Source: Gilliamella intestini (GTDB lineage Bacteria > Pseudomonadota > Gammaproteobacteria > Enterobacterales > Orbaceae). Taken from it: a stretch of 64,000 nt of DNA. The stretch lies in contig NZ_FMBA01000006.1 in assembly GCF_900094935.1 (NCBI RefSeq), positions 1 to 64,000 of the forward strand. The letters run 5' to 3'. The stretch's first letter is position 1. Every line of letters starts with the position of its first letter. Positions 17,672-29,802 of the stretch are shown here, one piece after another. Made by a program: the position numbers and the translations under genes. The notes under the pieces are model-generated. The model saw nothing but the letters and a program-made list of their open reading frames with translations. It was not told the origin of the DNA and searched no databases.

Positions 17672-18259
17672 TTACATCGTTATTTCATCTAATGACAAAC
17701 TAAAACTAGGAAGAAAAGCATCTAAAAAATAGTCCATTTCAGGGCTGCTGCGTTCAGATAAAGTTTTCTTTAAACGTTGTTCTGCTAATTTAAACTCATT
17801 ATTACCAGCACTCAATTCTTCAATCGTTTTAAGATAGGCACATAATGCATCAGCCTGTTTTACGATACTTTTTTCTGCTTCGTTATAAAAATCATCATCA
17901 ATGAGTGTTTTAAAATCTTCCTGTAGATCTTTTGGAAGCATATTAATTAGTTTGTGTTGGGCTATTTTTTCAATTTTTTTATATTCAACGGTAATTTGTG
18001 GGTTGTAGTATTTTGTCGGTGTTGGTAAATCGCCCGTGATAACCTCTGAAACATCATGATACATTGCTAACAATGCAATTCGTTCGGGGTTTACATTGCC
18101 ATTAAATTTTTTATTTTTAATTATAGCCAAAGCATGCGCAATAAAAGCAACTTGTAAACTATGTTCTGATACATTTTCTGTTCTTACATTACGCATTAAA
18201 GGCCAACGGTTAATAAGTTTTAATCGCGATAAATGAGCAAAAAAATGACTATTATTCAT
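17672..18259 (-). CDS. yfbR: 5'-deoxynucleotidase YfbR
   Basis: HD-domain phosphohydrolase that removes 5' phosphate from deoxyribonucleoside monophosphates. The 195-aa protein is almost collinear with E. coli Yfb[21 protein letters not shown] at residues 4-23, [12 protein letters not shown] with the first metal His near 33, [16 protein letters not shown] with the HD pair near 68, and [11 protein letters not shown] near 135 with a further metal Asp. It lies just past the lpxC terminator and is not part of the dcw operon. Confidence 0.93.
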   Translation of the reverse strand: MNNSHFFAHLSRLKLINRWPLMRNVRTENVSEHSLQVAFIAHALAIIKNKKFNGNVNPERIALLAMYHDVSEVITGDLPTPTKYYNPQITVEYKKIEKIAQHKLINMLPKDLQEDFKTLIDDDFYNEAEKSIVKQADALCAYLKTIEELSAGNNEFKLAEQRLKKTLSERSSPEMDYFLDAFLPSFSLSLDEITM

Positions 18260-18285
18260 GTTATTATCTCTTTAATATAAAATAA

Positions 18286-18314
18286 AAACGCCCCTATTTA
18301 AAATAGGAGCGTTT
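18286..18314 (-). terminator. Terminator of the dcw cluster after lpxC
   Basis: In the minus direction AAACGCTCCTATT pairs with AATAGGGGCGTTT (one mismatch) around a 3-nt loop, followed by TTATTTTATATT. It lies 28 bp beyond the lpxC stop and separates the cluster from yfbR. Confidence 0.85.
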
Positions 18315-18341
18315 ATAATATATAATAATATTTTTATGACT

Positions 18342-19256
18342 TTATGCTAGAATAAGCTGCTTAGTACCCAACGCAAGTGGTACAGTTTGTTCTTCTGTAA
18401 ATGTCACATATTCCCACGCACTTTGTTTAGCTAACAATGCTTGTAATAATTGATTATTTAATGCATGGCCTGATTTATAACAAACGACTTCACCAATCAT
18501 ATTATGACCGCTCATATATAAATCACCAATAGTATCAAGCATTTTGTGACGTACAAACTCATCCTCAAAACGCAGTCCATCTTCATTAAGCACTTTATAA
18601 TCATCAACAACAATTGCGCAATCTAAACTACCACCTAAGCATAAACCTTTAGATTGCAATGCTTCAATATCACGCATAAAACCAAACGTCCTAGCTCGGC
18701 TAATTTGACAAATAAATGATTCAGATGAAAAATCCAATTGATAGCGTTGTGAACTACTATCAATAGCAGGATGATGGAAATCAATAGTAAAATCTAATCT
18801 AAAACCACTATGAGGTCTTACTTCTGCCCATTTATCACCATTTTCAACTCGAACAGTTTCCTTTATTCGTAAAAATTTTTTAAGTGCATTTTGTTCAGCA
18901 ATACCTGCATCAAGTAATAAATAAACAAAAGGGCTAGCACTACCATCCATAATTGGAATTTCAGGAGCATTAACTTCAATAATAATATTGTCAATGCCAA
19001 GTCCTGCTAAGGCAGAATTAATATGTTCGACTGTTGAAATTCGAACATTATCTTCGTTTACTAAACAAGTACAAAGCATCGTATCACGTACAGATTTTGC
19101 ATCTACAGGAAAATCCACATATGGATCTAAATCAGTACGACGATAAATAATACCTGTATTTTCAGGCGCAGGGCGTAATGTCAAAGTAACTTTCTTGCCG
19201 GTATGTAAACCAACTCCAGTTGCTTGAATAGTTTTTTTTAATGTTCTTTGTTTCAC
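18342..19256 (-). CDS. lpxC: UDP-3-O-acyl-N-acetylglucosamine deacetylase
   Basis: Zinc enzyme of the first committed step of lipid A synthesis. The 304-aa protein has the zinc ligands His79 in TVEHINSAL, and His and Asp in the [15 protein letters not shown] block near 237-251, followed by the catalytic His in SGHALNN near 264. The N terminus [20 protein letters not shown] is standard. It is the last gene of the dcw cluster, 62 bp after ftsZ, as in enterics; secM and secA do not follow. Confidence 0.96.
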   Translation of the reverse strand: MKQRTLKKTIQATGVGLHTGKKVTLTLRPAPENTGIIYRRTDLDPYVDFPVDAKSVRDTMLCTCLVNEDNVRISTVEHINSALAGLGIDNIIIEVNAPEIPIMDGSASPFVYLLLDAGIAEQNALKKFLRIKETVRVENGDKWAEVRPHSGFRLDFTIDFHHPAIDSSSQRYQLDFSSESFICQISRARTFGFMRDIEALQSKGLCLGGSLDCAIVVDDYKVLNEDGLRFEDEFVRHKMLDTIGDLYMSGHNMIGEVVCYKSGHALNNQLLQALLAKQSAWEYVTFTEEQTVPLALGTKQLILA

Positions 19257-19318
19257 TTTGCACCTACTTTTTATATATACCTATCGATTTTGACAATAAA
19301 AAATCAAATAAGTTCATT

Positions 19319-20461
19319 TTAATTTGCTTGCTTACGTATGAAAGCAGGAATATCTAAAATCTCACGATTATCAAGAGGAGAAACCGTTGGCTCATTAACA
19401 ACTTTAGCTAATTTCTCTTCTGATTGTCCTAACTCATTATTTTGACCAAATAATGCATTATGTGCTGGAACCGTTTTAGGCATTTTAACTTCTGGACGTT
19501 TATCTATACCAATGCCGGTCGCAACCACTGTTACTCGAATTTCATCAGACATATCAGGATCAAAAGTTGTACCAACAACAACTGTCGCATTGTCAGAAGC
19601 AAATGCACGAACCGTACTACCAACAGTTTCAAACTCTTCTAAGCCAAGATCTAATCCTGCAGTTACATTTACCAATACGCCTCGAGCACCAGATAAATCA
19701 ATATCTTCAAGTAATGGACTAGAAATTGCCATTTCAGCCGCTTCTTCAGCTCGATTATCACCACTAGCTCGGCCAGAGCCCATCATTGCATATCCCATTT
19801 CAGACATTACTGTCCTTACGTCAGCAAAGTCAACATTGATATGACCAGGTTTAGTGATAAGCTCAGCTATACCTTGCACAGCACCTTTTAAAACACCATT
19901 AGCTGCTGCAAAAGCATCAAGTAATTTCACTCCACGACCTAATACTTTTAATAATTTGTCATTTGGAATAGTTATCAGTGAATCAACATGCTTTGCTAAT
20001 TCAGCAATACCCTGCTCAGCAAAGGCCATACGCTTTTTGCCTTCGAAACCAAAAGGCTTAGTAACAACAGCGACAGTTAGTATACCTAACTCCTTTGCTA
20101 TTTCAGCAACTACCGGTGCAGCACCTGTTCCTGTGCCCCCACCCATACCCGCTGCGATGAAAACCATATCAGCTCCTTCAATAGCACTACGGATGACCTC
20201 GCGATCTTCCTCAGCTGAGTTCCTACCAACCTCTGGATTAGCACCAGCACCAAGTCCTTTAGTTACATTAGTACCAATTTGAATAGTTTGACCTACCTTA
20301 ATTCTTTTTAATGCCTGCGCATCTGTATTTGCCGCAAAAAATTCAACACCTTCAATATGCTCGGCAATCATATGCTCGACGGCATTACCACCGCCACCAC
20401 CGACACCAATAACTTTAATGACTGCTGCTGGTTCATCATCTGCAACCATAGGCTCAAACAT
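19319..20461 (-). CDS. ftsZ: Cell division protein FtsZ
   Basis: Tubulin-like GTPase that forms the cytokinetic ring. The 380-aa protein has the GTP-binding [14 protein letters not shown] near 20, the tubulin signature [14 protein letters not shown] near 106, [11 protein letters not shown] with the T7-loop aspartates near 207, and the C-terminal peptide [11 protein letters not shown], which binds FtsA and ZipA. It follows ftsA by 81 bp, room for internal promoters that are common here but not identified. Confidence 0.97.
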   Translation of the reverse strand: MFEPMVADDEPAAVIKVIGVGGGGGNAVEHMIAEHIEGVEFFAANTDAQALKRIKVGQTIQIGTNVTKGLGAGANPEVGRNSAEEDREVIRSAIEGADMVFIAAGMGGGTGTGAAPVVAEIAKELGILTVAVVTKPFGFEGKKRMAFAEQGIAELAKHVDSLITIPNDKLLKVLGRGVKLLDAFAAANGVLKGAVQGIAELITKPGHINVDFADVRTVMSEMGYAMMGSGRASGDNRAEEAAEMAISSPLLEDIDLSGARGVLVNVTAGLDLGLEEFETVGSTVRAFASDNATVVVGTTFDPDMSDEIRVTVVATGIGIDKRPEVKMPKTVPAHNALFGQNNELGQSEEKLAKVVNEPTVSPLDNREILDIPAFIRKQAN

Positions 20462-20542
20462 AACTTATCTCCAAATTTACGATCTTGAAACATTGTACAG
20501 ATAATCATCTACAATGTCCACGAAGTTCTTGAAATATATTAG

Positions 20543-21796
20543 CTAAAATTCTTTTTTAAACCAACCGGTCAATCGTTTAGCTATCCCTTTTAATGATGAT
20601 TTATTACTATCTTTAGCATCATCATTTAATAAACTCTGTTTTCCATAATGTAATAACCCTATAGTTGTTGAACAATATGGTTTTTGTACATAATCAGTTA
20701 ACCCTGATATATTTAATGGTTGCCCAATACGAACTTGATTTTGAAAAACTTTTTCAGCACACTCAACCATTCCTTTTATTTGAGCAGCTCCACCTGTTAA
20801 TACAATACCTGCTGCTAATTGGTATTTAATATTTTGTTTTTTAAGTTCATCTTGTAGTGTAATTAATTCTTTTTTCACCAATAAAAGAAGCTCGGAATAG
20901 CGAGGCTCAATTACATCAACAAGGGTTTGGCGTTGCAATGAACGAGAAGGCCTACCGCCAACACTTGGTACATCAATAACTTCATCTTTACCAATCAGTG
21001 AACCAACAGCGCATCCATAACGAATTTTAATATTTTCAGCATCCATCGGTGGTGCACCAAATGCATAGGCAATATCACTAGTAACAACATTACCAGCATA
21101 TGGAATTACAACAGAATGACGTAAAGCACCACCAGTATAAACTGTCACATCCATTGTGCCACCACCTATATCAATAACACAAACCCCTAATTCTTTTTCA
21201 TCATCGGTTAAAACAGCATAACTAGAAGCTAACCCTGAAAAAATAAGTTGATCGACTTTCAATCCACAACGTTCAACAGCTTTAACAATATTTCTAGCCA
21301 TATCATTATGACAAGTGACCAAATGAACTTTAGCTTTCATTCTTACGCCAGATAAGCCGATAGGGTTTTTAATACCTTCTTGTAAATCAATAGAATATTC
21401 TTGTGCAATAACGTGTAATATACGATGCTCATCTAGAATTCTGACCGATTTTGCAGTATGAACAACATTGTCGACGTCTTCTGCTGTTACTTCTTCATCC
21501 GCTATTGGCACCATGCCTATTTCATTTTGACAACGAATGTGTTTACCTGAAAGGCTTAGATATACTGAAGATATTTGGCAATCCGCCATTAGTTCAGCTT
21601 GTTCAACTGCTCGTTGGATTGATTTTACGACGGCCTCTAGATCGTTAACCCCTCCTTTATCAACCCCTTTTGATGGACAGTGTCCTACTCCAATAATATT
21701 AATAATACCATCGGGAAGAACCTCGCCAACAAGAGCAAGTACTTTAGAGGTACCAACTTCTAGTCCAACAACCAATTTTTTTTCTGTTGCTTTCAT
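20543..21796 (-). CDS. ftsA: Cell division protein FtsA
   Basis: Actin-like ATPase that tethers FtsZ to the membrane and recruits later division proteins. The 417-aa protein has the actin-fold phosphate loops (VGLEVGTSKV near 10; VIDIGGGTMDVTVY near 205), a 1C domain between them, LTGGAAQIKG near 333, and a C-terminal amphipathic helix LTGWFKKEF that binds membrane. It sits 9 bp after ftsQ. Confidence 0.96.
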   Translation of the reverse strand: MKATEKKLVVGLEVGTSKVLALVGEVLPDGIINIIGVGHCPSKGVDKGGVNDLEAVVKSIQRAVEQAELMADCQISSVYLSLSGKHIRCQNEIGMVPIADEEVTAEDVDNVVHTAKSVRILDEHRILHVIAQEYSIDLQEGIKNPIGLSGVRMKAKVHLVTCHNDMARNIVKAVERCGLKVDQLIFSGLASSYAVLTDDEKELGVCVIDIGGGTMDVTVYTGGALRHSVVIPYAGNVVTSDIAYAFGAPPMDAENIKIRYGCAVGSLIGKDEVIDVPSVGGRPSRSLQRQTLVDVIEPRYSELLLLVKKELITLQDELKKQNIKYQLAAGIVLTGGAAQIKGMVECAEKVFQNQVRIGQPLNISGLTDYVQKPYCSTTIGLLHYGKQSLLNDDAKDSNKSSLKGIAKRLTGWFKKEF

Positions 21797-21805
21797 ACTT
21801 CAGCC

Positions 21806-22651
21806 TTAATTTATTCCTTTCTGCACCATTTTTTCTTTTTGCACTGAAATACCATTTTCGTAACGTAAATCAGCGACCATTATTCTTTCATTTTCTGGCA
21901 ACCGTGATTGAATTTCAGGAAATAATTTAATAAATTGTTGATATCGCTGTTCAATATTTTCATTGCCTAACAATAGCTTTATTTCCTGATTTTCAAGGCA
22001 AAAACCAGATACACACGGTTCCACCATTAATTGCCATGCATTCCTTTCATCAGTTATAGCCACTTTAATTTGTAATGCTAACTGATTATTCGCTAGCTTT
22101 TTGGAAAGACTCTCTAATTTATAATAAGTTTCTAAAGCCGATTTAGCCTTACCTTCAGGGCCATATAGCCTTGGCAATTGTAGTTTAGTAATACGGTCAA
22201 GTGGTACACTAAAAATATTGCCATTTTCATCAAGTAAAAATAGATCATTCCAATAAAGCACAGGTCTATACTCTTCCACATAGACAATTAACCTATTAGG
22301 CCACTGTTTACGCACACTTGTTTTCTTAACCCATGGAAATCGCATCACTTCTTGTTGGATATCATTCACGTCTTGTCCAATATAAGTGTTAGGTAATCCT
22401 AATCCAAGAATGGCCTCACGAAGATCATTCTCAGTTGTATAAGTATATTCACCACTTAATGTCAATTGTGATAATACCATTTGTTCGGGATCATCCATCC
22501 AATTTTTGAAGCTTTGAACAACCCAAATACAAATAAAAATAATTATAATAAAGAACAAAAATCCAATTAATTGTTCAGTATTACGAAAGATAAGCAATCG
22601 CCTTCTATTTTTATCTTCTCGTCTATGCGCTGCCTGCCTAACTTGCTTCAT
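21806..22651 (-). CDS. ftsQ: Cell division protein FtsQ
   Basis: Bitopic divisome protein that holds the FtsB-FtsL complex. The 281-aa protein has a basic cytoplasmic N terminus, a single membrane helix at about residues 28-47, a POTRA domain starting near LSQLTLSGEY (about 61) and a beta domain with PWVKKTSVRKQWPNRLIVYV near 110-129. It lies between ddlB and ftsA, 13 bp after ddlB. Confidence 0.94.
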   Translation of the reverse strand: MKQVRQAAHRREDKNRRRLLIFRNTEQLIGFLFFIIIIFICIWVVQSFKNWMDDPEQMVLSQLTLSGEYTYTTENDLREAILGLGLPNTYIGQDVNDIQQEVMRFPWVKKTSVRKQWPNRLIVYVEEYRPVLYWNDLFLLDENGNIFSVPLDRITKLQLPRLYGPEGKAKSALETYYKLESLSKKLANNQLALQIKVAITDERNAWQLMVEPCVSGFCLENQEIKLLLGNENIEQRYQQFIKLFPEIQSRLPENERIMVADLRYENGISVQKEKMVQKGIN

Positions 22652-22664
22652 AAAATAAGGTCAG

Positions 22665-23573
22665 TTATAGTGTTGCCAAATTTAAAATTCTGTCCACAAG
22701 TTCATTAAATGACCAACCATATTGTTTGGCTGCCATTGGCACTAAACTATGATCTGTCATACCTGGCGCTGTATTAACTTCAAGCAAATACGGATTTTGA
22801 TTAGTATCAAATATAATATCTACTCGTCCCCAACCTCTACAACCCACAGCTTTATAAGCCTCTAATGCTAATTTGCTAATCTCTTGTTCTTTATTATCTG
22901 GCAATCCACTTGGACAAAAATATTGCGTTGAGTTCGATAAATACTTTGCATCATAATCATAAAATTCAGTAGTCGGTTGGATGCGAATTGTAGGTAAAAC
23001 ATCTTCGCCTACAATTGCAACTGTAAATTCTGGACCTGCTAAAAATGACTCAACCATTACAATGCTATCATATTTGAAAGCTACATTAATAGCAGACTGT
23101 AATTCAGATGCTTCATTAACTCTGGTCATTCCCACACTTGAACCTTCATGACTTGGTTTTACAAACAATGGTAAACCAAGTTGTTTAACAATAGCATCTG
23201 TATCAATTAATTGTGATTTTTCTATTATAACATAATCAGCAACAGGTAAATTAAGTGATTTCCAAACTAATTTAGTTTTTAACTTATCCATTGTTAATGC
23301 AGATGATAAAACATCACTACCTGTATAAGGAATATTTTGATAAGTCAAAATCGCTTGAATAATACCATCTTCCCCACCACGTCCGTGTAAAATAACGAAA
23401 GCTTTTGTATAACCTTGTTCTTTCAAATTGGTAACAAGAAGCTCTTTTGTATCAATAAGATGAGCATCAATACCATTTGCCAACAATCCTGCATGCACTG
23501 CTTTACCTGACTTAAGTGATACTTCTCGCTCAGCAGAAGTGCCGCCGTACAATACAGCAACTTTATCAACCAT
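22665..23573 (-). CDS. ddlB: D-alanine--D-alanine ligase B
   Basis: ATP-grasp enzyme that makes the D-Ala-D-Ala dipeptide for peptidoglycan precursors. The 302-aa protein has VLYGGTSAEREVSLKSG near 7, the HGRGGEDG loop near 63, KPSHEGSSVGM near 145, and the metal-binding LLEVNTAPGMTDHSLVP near 268. Length suits DdlB rather than the longer DdlA. Its place in the dcw order (murC-ddlB-ftsQ) supports the name. Confidence 0.96.
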   Translation of the reverse strand: MVDKVAVLYGGTSAEREVSLKSGKAVHAGLLANGIDAHLIDTKELLVTNLKEQGYTKAFVILHGRGGEDGIIQAILTYQNIPYTGSDVLSSALTMDKLKTKLVWKSLNLPVADYVIIEKSQLIDTDAIVKQLGLPLFVKPSHEGSSVGMTRVNEASELQSAINVAFKYDSIVMVESFLAGPEFTVAIVGEDVLPTIRIQPTTEFYDYDAKYLSNSTQYFCPSGLPDNKEQEISKLALEAYKAVGCRGWGRVDIIFDTNQNPYLLEVNTAPGMTDHSLVPMAAKQYGWSFNELVDRILNLATL

Positions 23574-23584
23574 TTTTATAAAAC

Positions 23585-25024
23585 CTATTTTGAGAATAAT
23601 TGAGTTTGGGTTAATTGGCGCGCAATACGGCCAACACTACCAGCCCCTTGTGTAATTAATAAATCACCACCTTGTAATACTTCTTGCATAATTTCAGGTA
23701 GCAAATCTAAATCCGAAACATAAATTGGGTCAACTTTGCCTCGATTACGTATTGAACGACATAAAGATCGGCTGTCAGCCCCAGTAATAGGCTGTTCTCC
23801 CGCTGAATAAACATCTAACATTACAAGCGTATCGACTTGAGAAAGTACTTGTGCGAAATCATCAAATAAATCGCGAGTCCGTGTATATCGATGGGGTTGA
23901 AATAACATTACAAGCCGTCGATCAGGCCAACCATTTTTTGCGGCCTGAATTGTTGCATTAACTTCACTAGGATGATGACCATAATCATCAACCACCATAA
24001 TATCACCACCATCAACATGCGGAAAAACACCTAATAAATCAAAACGTCGACTAGTACCAGCAAATTTAACCAATGCATTGATAATTGATTCATCATCAAT
24101 ACCGTCTTCAGTCGCCGCAATAATTGCAGCTACCGAATTTAAGGCGTTATGTTTACCTGGTGCATTTAGTTCAATCTGTAAATCACGATAGCCAGGACGA
24201 CAAACCGTGTAATAACTTACACCTCGTTCTTGATGATAATTTTTAATGACAACATCAGCATCTTCACTAAACCCATAAGTAATTATTTTACGTCCTACAA
24301 TCGGTAATAATTCGCGATTAATAGGATCGTCGTAACACATAATAGCTAAGCCATAGAATGGAAGATTACGTAAAAACGAAATAAATGTTTGTTTAAGATT
24401 ATCAACACTTCCTTGATACGTATCCATATGGTCTGGCTCGATATTTGTTACAATAGAGACCATTGGTTGCAAATGAAGAAATGATGCATCGCTTTCATCT
24501 GCTTCCGCAATAAAATAACGACTATTACCTAATCTAGCATGTGTTCCTGCCGCCTTAACTAAACCACCATTGACAAATGTTGGATCAAGTTTGGCTTCGG
24601 CATAAATAGCTGTAACCATTGCGGTAGTGGTGGTTTTGCCATGAGTACCAGCAATAGCTATTCCGTAACGAAAACGCATTAATTCTGCCAACATTTCTGC
24701 ACGTTGAATTACAGGTATACGCGCTTCGCGTGCAGCAATCACTTCAATGTTATCTTGTGAAATAGCCGAAGATATAACAACAACACTAGAGTTAAGCACG
24801 TTTTCAGCAGCATGACCAATAACAATTTTTGCACCTAATGTTTCAAGATGTTGAGTGACCGCATTTTCAGCAATGTCTGAACCACTGATTTTGTAACCTT
24901 CATTAGCTAGAACTTCAGCGATTCCCCCCATACCGGCGCCACCAATTCCCACAAAGTGGATATGCTTGACTCGTTTCATTTGAGGAATAATTACTCTTAA
25001 CTCCGCTAATTCCCTTGTATTCAC
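23585..25024 (-). CDS. murC: UDP-N-acetylmuramate--L-alanine ligase
   Basis: Adds L-alanine to UDP-MurNAc, the first Mur-ligase step. The 479-aa protein has the dinucleotide-fold start [17 protein letters not shown] near 24-40, the ATP loop [11 protein letters not shown] near 125, [10 protein letters not shown] near 174 and [13 protein letters not shown] near 344. Start [10 protein letters not shown] matches enteric MurC. A 131-bp gap follows murG, the largest gap inside the cluster, without a gene. Confidence 0.96.
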   Translation of the reverse strand: MNTRELAELRVIIPQMKRVKHIHFVGIGGAGMGGIAEVLANEGYKISGSDIAENAVTQHLETLGAKIVIGHAAENVLNSSVVVISSAISQDNIEVIAAREARIPVIQRAEMLAELMRFRYGIAIAGTHGKTTTTAMVTAIYAEAKLDPTFVNGGLVKAAGTHARLGNSRYFIAEADESDASFLHLQPMVSIVTNIEPDHMDTYQGSVDNLKQTFISFLRNLPFYGLAIMCYDDPINRELLPIVGRKIITYGFSEDADVVIKNYHQERGVSYYTVCRPGYRDLQIELNAPGKHNALNSVAAIIAATEDGIDDESIINALVKFAGTSRRFDLLGVFPHVDGGDIMVVDDYGHHPSEVNATIQAAKNGWPDRRLVMLFQPHRYTRTRDLFDDFAQVLSQVDTLVMLDVYSAGEQPITGADSRSLCRSIRNRGKVDPIYVSDLDLLPEIMQEVLQGGDLLITQGAGSVGRIARQLTQTQLFSK

Positions 25025-25155
25025 TATTGGACTCCTAAATTATTCTTTTTATTGTATAGTGCCTTATATCATCATGGCTTATTTGTATCGCAATTATTTT
25101 TCTTAGCTTACACAAATTATTCCGCCAACTACATAAGATGTATATCTAAATTCTA

Positions 25156-26208
25156 CTATTTTATCACTGACTCAAGGTTTTTAGCTACTTTTTCAGTGGA
25201 ATTTACAATAGATAGGCTTTTAGCTTTAATTGCCATTTCAAGTAACTTATTGCGATGCAAATTTAATAACAAATTTGATAGTGATTCAACGTTAAAATCT
25301 GGTTGCTCTATAATATGGGCAGCGCCTATATCCGCTAATGATTTTGCATTCCAAAACTGCTGGCGATCTTTATGCATAAATGGCACAAAAATAGCGCCAA
25401 TACCTACGACCTCAATTTCACTAACAGTTAATGCACCACTGCGACAAATCACAATATCGGCCCAATTGTATGCATCTGCAATATCAGATATAAATTCCGT
25501 CACTTTATTATTGGTCATATCACAATTTTGATAAGACTGAGTTACCGAATCTAACATTCCTTTACCTGTTTGATGCCATACCTCATATTTATCGGACAAT
25601 TTTGCCATCACTTGAGGTACAATATCATTAATAATTTTAGCTCCTTGACTTCCCCCCATGACCAACACTCTAATTGATCCATTACGATTTTTGAATCTTT
25701 CTTCAGGTTTTGCAACCGTTAAAAGATCACTTCGTACAGGGTTACCAACTACTTCAGCCTTAGAAAAAGCGGTAGGAAATGCCTGCAAAACTTTAGTTGC
25801 AATTTTAGCTAGCCACTTATTGGTTAAACCAGCTATACCATTTTGTTCATGTACTACAATTGGTATGCTTAGTGTTTTAGCTGCGATTCCTCCAGGACCA
25901 GAAACATATCCCCCCATTCCTAAAACAACATCAGGACGATAAGCTTTCAATATTTTTCTAGCTTGTAAAACTGCTTTTAGAATTTTATAAGGTGCTTTTA
26001 ATAATGCCATAACACCTTTTCCTCGTAGCCCTGATATTTCAATAAAATCAATATCAATACCATTTTCAGGAACTAGCTGTGCTTCCATTCGATCGGCGGT
26101 ACCTAACCACCTGACTTGCCAACCTTGCTTCATTAAATAATGCGCAACAGCAATACCGGGAAAGACGTGTCCGCCAGTTCCACCTGCCATAACTAATAAC
26201 TTTTTCAT
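25156..26208 (-). CDS. murG: Undecaprenyldiphospho-muramoylpentapeptide GlcNAc transferase
   Basis: Membrane-associated GT28 glycosyltransferase that turns lipid I into lipid II. The 350-aa protein has [16 protein letters not shown] at 7-22, [11 protein letters not shown] near 96, the [13 protein letters not shown] segment near 121, VMGGSQGA near 186 and [11 protein letters not shown] near 247. Its ATG overlaps the ftsW stop codon by one base (TAATG), so translation is probably coupled. Confidence 0.96.
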   Translation of the reverse strand: MKKLLVMAGGTGGHVFPGIAVAHYLMKQGWQVRWLGTADRMEAQLVPENGIDIDFIEISGLRGKGVMALLKAPYKILKAVLQARKILKAYRPDVVLGMGGYVSGPGGIAAKTLSIPIVVHEQNGIAGLTNKWLAKIATKVLQAFPTAFSKAEVVGNPVRSDLLTVAKPEERFKNRNGSIRVLVMGGSQGAKIINDIVPQVMAKLSDKYEVWHQTGKGMLDSVTQSYQNCDMTNNKVTEFISDIADAYNWADIVICRSGALTVSEIEVVGIGAIFVPFMHKDRQQFWNAKSLADIGAAHIIEQPDFNVESLSNLLLNLHRNKLLEMAIKAKSLSIVNSTEKVAKNLESVIK

Positions 26209-27359
26209 TATTTTATTAACCTTATTCGTGCTTGCGCTTGTTGTTGTCTAAATTCAAAATCTATTCTGAGTAGTATTGCAACTGCAATACTACTCAGAAT
26301 AAGGCTTGAACCACCATAACTGATAAATGGTAATGTTAATCCTTTAGTTGGTAACATACCAGATGTAACTCCGACGTTAACAAACGTTTGAAAACCAAAC
26401 CATATACCTATTTCACAGGCTAAATAACCTGAAAACAGTGAGCCTTCATTCAACGCTCGATAACCAATTGCTAGAGCTTTAAATGTCAAAAAGAAAAGTA
26501 ATGACAATAAAGCAACTACCCCTATATATCCATATTCTTCAGAAATAATCGAAAAAATAAAATCAGTATGACATTCGGGCAAATAACCTAATTTTAAGAT
26601 AGAATTCCCCATACCTTGCCCAGTAATACCGCCACTACCAATTGCCATTAATGATGCAACTAGTTGATAACCAGAACCTGTTGCATCTTGCCAAGGGTCA
26701 AGAAAAGTTAACAGCCTTGTTAAACGGTATGCTTCGTATAAAATCAAACAAATTACAACACCAACCCCCGTTAACAAAATAGCAATAAATTGCCACAATT
26801 GTGCACCAGCAATAAATAAAATACCGATAGTTACCATAAACAAAACGATAACTGTACCTAAATCAGGTTGTTTAAGTAACAAAACTGAGAGTATGGCCAT
26901 AACAACCATTGGTTTAAAAAAGCCCCAAAAGCCATTTTTTACTTCTTCACATTTACGTGATAAATAACCAGCTAAAAATAAAAATAAAGCTAACTTTGAA
27001 AGCTCTGCAGGCTGAAAATTAAACACACCTAGAGGTATCCAACGAGATGCTCCATTAATCGAAGAACCAATACCTAACACAACGATTAACATAATAATAG
27101 CAATAATAAGTAAAACAGAAGCAAACTGTTGCCAACGTTGCATCGGAATATACAATGTAATAAACATTAAAAATAACGATATTCCTAACTGAATAAGCTC
27201 TCGTTGTGTATAAAAAAAAGGGTTGCTTTCATTAAATGACATCGAAGCTGATGTCACCATAATCAAACCAAATATCATTAAACCTAGCACAGTCCAAAGT
27301 AGTTGGTTATCAAATGGTACATGTGGGTTAACTTGTTTTTTTAACCAAAAAAATGTCAT
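26208..27359 (-). CDS. ftsW: Peptidoglycan polymerase FtsW
   Basis: SEDS-family glycosyltransferase of the septum, working with FtsI. The 383-aa polytopic protein has about ten membrane segments and the SEDS motifs [10 protein letters not shown] near 103, [14 protein letters not shown] near 121, KQPDLGT near 163, [20 protein letters not shown] near 260-279 (conserved Glu/Asp loop) and [11 protein letters not shown] near 345. It overlaps murD by four bases (ATGA). Confidence 0.95.
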   Translation of the reverse strand: MTFFWLKKQVNPHVPFDNQLLWTVLGLMIFGLIMVTSASMSFNESNPFFYTQRELIQLGISLFLMFITLYIPMQRWQQFASVLLIIAIIMLIVVLGIGSSINGASRWIPLGVFNFQPAELSKLALFLFLAGYLSRKCEEVKNGFWGFFKPMVVMAILSVLLLKQPDLGTVIVLFMVTIGILFIAGAQLWQFIAILLTGVGVVICLILYEAYRLTRLLTFLDPWQDATGSGYQLVASLMAIGSGGITGQGMGNSILKLGYLPECHTDFIFSIISEEYGYIGVVALLSLLFFLTFKALAIGYRALNEGSLFSGYLACEIGIWFGFQTFVNVGVTSGMLPTKGLTLPFISYGGSSLILSSIAVAILLRIDFEFRQQQAQARIRLIK

Positions 27360-28690
27360 TTTTTACCCCTTTGAACATATTTTTTAGCTAATTTTGCAAA
27401 TTGATTTCCTCGTTCGATATAATTTTTAAATTGATCTAAACTTGCGCAAGCAGGCGAAAGCAAAACCACATCATTTGATATTGCTTTTTGAGCAATGATT
27501 TGCATCGATTCAGCCATTGTTTCAGTTATTGTTGTTATATTAGGAGCTAATTTACCAAGCAAATAACGATCTCGCCCAAAACAGAAAACCTCAAGATTGT
27601 TATTTTGTAAGTAAGGTAATAGAGGAGAAAAATCAGCTGATTTGCCATCACCACCTAATAATAAGTATAGTTTACCGTGGCAAATAACACTTTTTAGCGC
27701 TGCTTCCGTGCTACCTACATTGGTCGCTTTAGAATCATTAATCCACTTTACACCATTTTGCTCAAAAACCAGTTCAAAACGATGTGGCAAGCCTTGAAAG
27801 GAGGCTATTGTTGCTAAGCTTGATTGTCGTGGAATATTTAATTTATCTGCAATTGCTAAAGCAGCTAACGCATTAAGATAGTTATGACACCCAATTAGTT
27901 TTATCATTTTAGTATCTAACACGCTTTGTTTTTGTGCAATTAGGTGTTCATAATGGACATCTAAATGATAATCACCTTTATTCACACCGAATGAAACACA
28001 GTTGCTTTGTTTATCAGTTGGAATAGTTAATTTATCATCATGGTTAATTACACAATATTTTGCATTATGATAAATACGTTGCTTAGCCTCGACATATTGC
28101 ATTAAACCAAGAGGATACCGATCCATATGATCTTCTGAAATATTTAAAATTGTTGCAACAGTCGCCTGCAAACTATATGTTGTTTCTAGCTGGAAACTTG
28201 ATAATTCAAGAACATATACATCATATTCCTGCTTTAAAAGGGATAATGCAGGTTCGCCTATATTTCCACCAACACCCACTTTAATACCGGATGATTTAAT
28301 TATATCACCAACCAATGTTGTCACCGTTGTTTTACCATTAGCTCCAGTGATCGCAACAATTTTTTTATTTGGTTGCAGATTAACTTCACGACAAAAAAGT
28401 TCTATATCACCAATAATTTCGATACCTTTTTCAGCTGCTTTTTTCAATTCTGGAGTTGATAATGCAATGCCTGGGCTAGTGATAATTAAATCAGCTTTTA
28501 ACAACCAATCAATATTTAAGTCACCTAAATGATAATTAACACGATTATCTAATTGCTCTAATCCTTGTGGTTTTAAACGAGTATCAATTACCTTTGGGAT
28601 AACGTTTTGATCAAGAAAATAATCAACACAAGAAAGACCTGTAATGCCTAATCCAATAATTACAACATTTTTGCCCTGATAGCTAACCAT
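27356..28690 (-). CDS. murD: UDP-N-acetylmuramoylalanine--D-glutamate ligase
   Basis: Adds D-glutamate to UDP-MurNAc-L-Ala. The 444-aa protein has the N-terminal fold [16 protein letters not shown] near 10, the ATP loop [13 protein letters not shown] near 115, [10 protein letters not shown] near 184, [15 protein letters not shown] near 318 and [18 protein letters not shown] near 413-430. It is preceded by mraY and overlaps ftsW. Confidence 0.96.
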   Translation of the reverse strand: MVSYQGKNVVIIGLGITGLSCVDYFLDQNVIPKVIDTRLKPQGLEQLDNRVNYHLGDLNIDWLLKADLIITSPGIALSTPELKKAAEKGIEIIGDIELFCREVNLQPNKKIVAITGANGKTTVTTLVGDIIKSSGIKVGVGGNIGEPALSLLKQEYDVYVLELSSFQLETTYSLQATVATILNISEDHMDRYPLGLMQYVEAKQRIYHNAKYCVINHDDKLTIPTDKQSNCVSFGVNKGDYHLDVHYEHLIAQKQSVLDTKMIKLIGCHNYLNALAALAIADKLNIPRQSSLATIASFQGLPHRFELVFEQNGVKWINDSKATNVGSTEAALKSVICHGKLYLLLGGDGKSADFSPLLPYLQNNNLEVFCFGRDRYLLGKLAPNITTITETMAESMQIIAQKAISNDVVLLSPACASLDQFKNYIERGNQFAKLAKKYVQRGKK

Positions 28691-28715
28691 GATTCAATCC
28701 TGATCTATGTTTAAA

Positions 28716-29798
28716 TTAACGTAATTTTAGAGTTAATAATCCAATTAAAACTAACATTAATGAAATAATCCAAAAACGCACAATAACTCTAGGCTCTGGC
28801 CAACCTTTTAATTCATAGTGATGATGAATCGGTGCCATCTTAAATATCCTTTTACCTCGTAATTTATATGAGCCTACTTGTAAAATCACGGATAAAGTTT
28901 CGATAACAAAAATTCCACCCATAATTAGTAATAAAAATTCTTGTCGTAATAAAACAGCAATAATTCCAAACACACCACCTAAAGCTAATGAGCCAACATC
29001 CCCCATAAAAACCATAGCAGGATAGGTGTTAAACCATAAAAAACCAAGTCCAGCACCAATAATTGCAGTACAAACAATCATCAACTCTCCGCTGAATTTG
29101 ATATAAGGAATATTCAAATAAGCCGCAAAATTGACATTCCCTGTAGCCCAGGCTACAAGCGTAAAACCAGTGGCTACAAAAACAGTTGGCATAATTGCTA
29201 ATCCATCAAGTCCATCTGTTAAATTAACGGCATTACCAGCCCCAACAATAACTACGTAAGTTAACAAAATAAACCATAGTCCCAATTGAGGCATAACGTC
29301 TTTAAAAAATGGCACAACAAGTACTGTTACCGAGCTATCTTTGCCATAAACATAAAGACCAAAAGCAACAATTAACGCAATAACCGATTGCCAAAAGTAT
29401 TTCCATCTAGCAATTAATCCAGCACTATTTTTACGAATCACTTTTAAATAATCATCAGCAAAGCCAACAATGCCATAACCAATTAAAACAAACAAAGTTA
29501 CCCAAACATAAGGATTGCGTAAATCTGCCCATAACAATACCGATAAGGAAATTGAAGCTAAAATTAGCGTCCCCCCCATAGTCGGTGTTCCTTTTTTACT
29601 TAAATGAGACTCAGGTCCATCATGACGAATAACTTGGCCAATCTGTAATTTTTGTAGCCAATCAATGACTTTTTGCCCCAAAAATAATGAAATTGCTAAC
29701 GAGGTTAATAAACCTAAAATAGCTCTTACCGTTAAATAAGAGATAACATTAAAAAAGGTAAAATGTTTAACTAAATATTCTGATATCCAAAGCAACAT
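28716..29798 (-). CDS. mraY: Phospho-N-acetylmuramoyl-pentapeptide transferase
   Basis: Moves phospho-MurNAc-pentapeptide onto undecaprenyl phosphate, giving lipid I. The 360-aa polytopic protein has [16 protein letters not shown] near 61-76, the Asp pair in FADDYLKV near 114, [10 protein letters not shown] near 190, [12 protein letters not shown] near 265 and the terminal [15 protein letters not shown] near 320. Length is as in E. coli (360). It lies 4 bp after murF. Confidence 0.97.
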   Translation of the reverse strand: MLLWISEYLVKHFTFFNVISYLTVRAILGLLTSLAISLFLGQKVIDWLQKLQIGQVIRHDGPESHLSKKGTPTMGGTLILASISLSVLLWADLRNPYVWVTLFVLIGYGIVGFADDYLKVIRKNSAGLIARWKYFWQSVIALIVAFGLYVYGKDSSVTVLVVPFFKDVMPQLGLWFILLTYVVIVGAGNAVNLTDGLDGLAIMPTVFVATGFTLVAWATGNVNFAAYLNIPYIKFSGELMIVCTAIIGAGLGFLWFNTYPAMVFMGDVGSLALGGVFGIIAVLLRQEFLLLIMGGIFVIETLSVILQVGSYKLRGKRIFKMAPIHHHYELKGWPEPRVIVRFWIISLMLVLIGLLTLKLR

Positions 29799-29802
29799 AA
29801 TC

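Noticed and set aside
19512-20282. Two long plus-strand ORFs opposite ftsZ
   Set aside because: Their low-complexity Ser/Ala/Pro translations are what the conserved ftsZ coding strand gives when read backwards.
25052-25531. 159-codon plus-strand ORF
   Set aside because: It is mostly antisense to the 3' part of murG and shows no recognisable motif or ribosome site.
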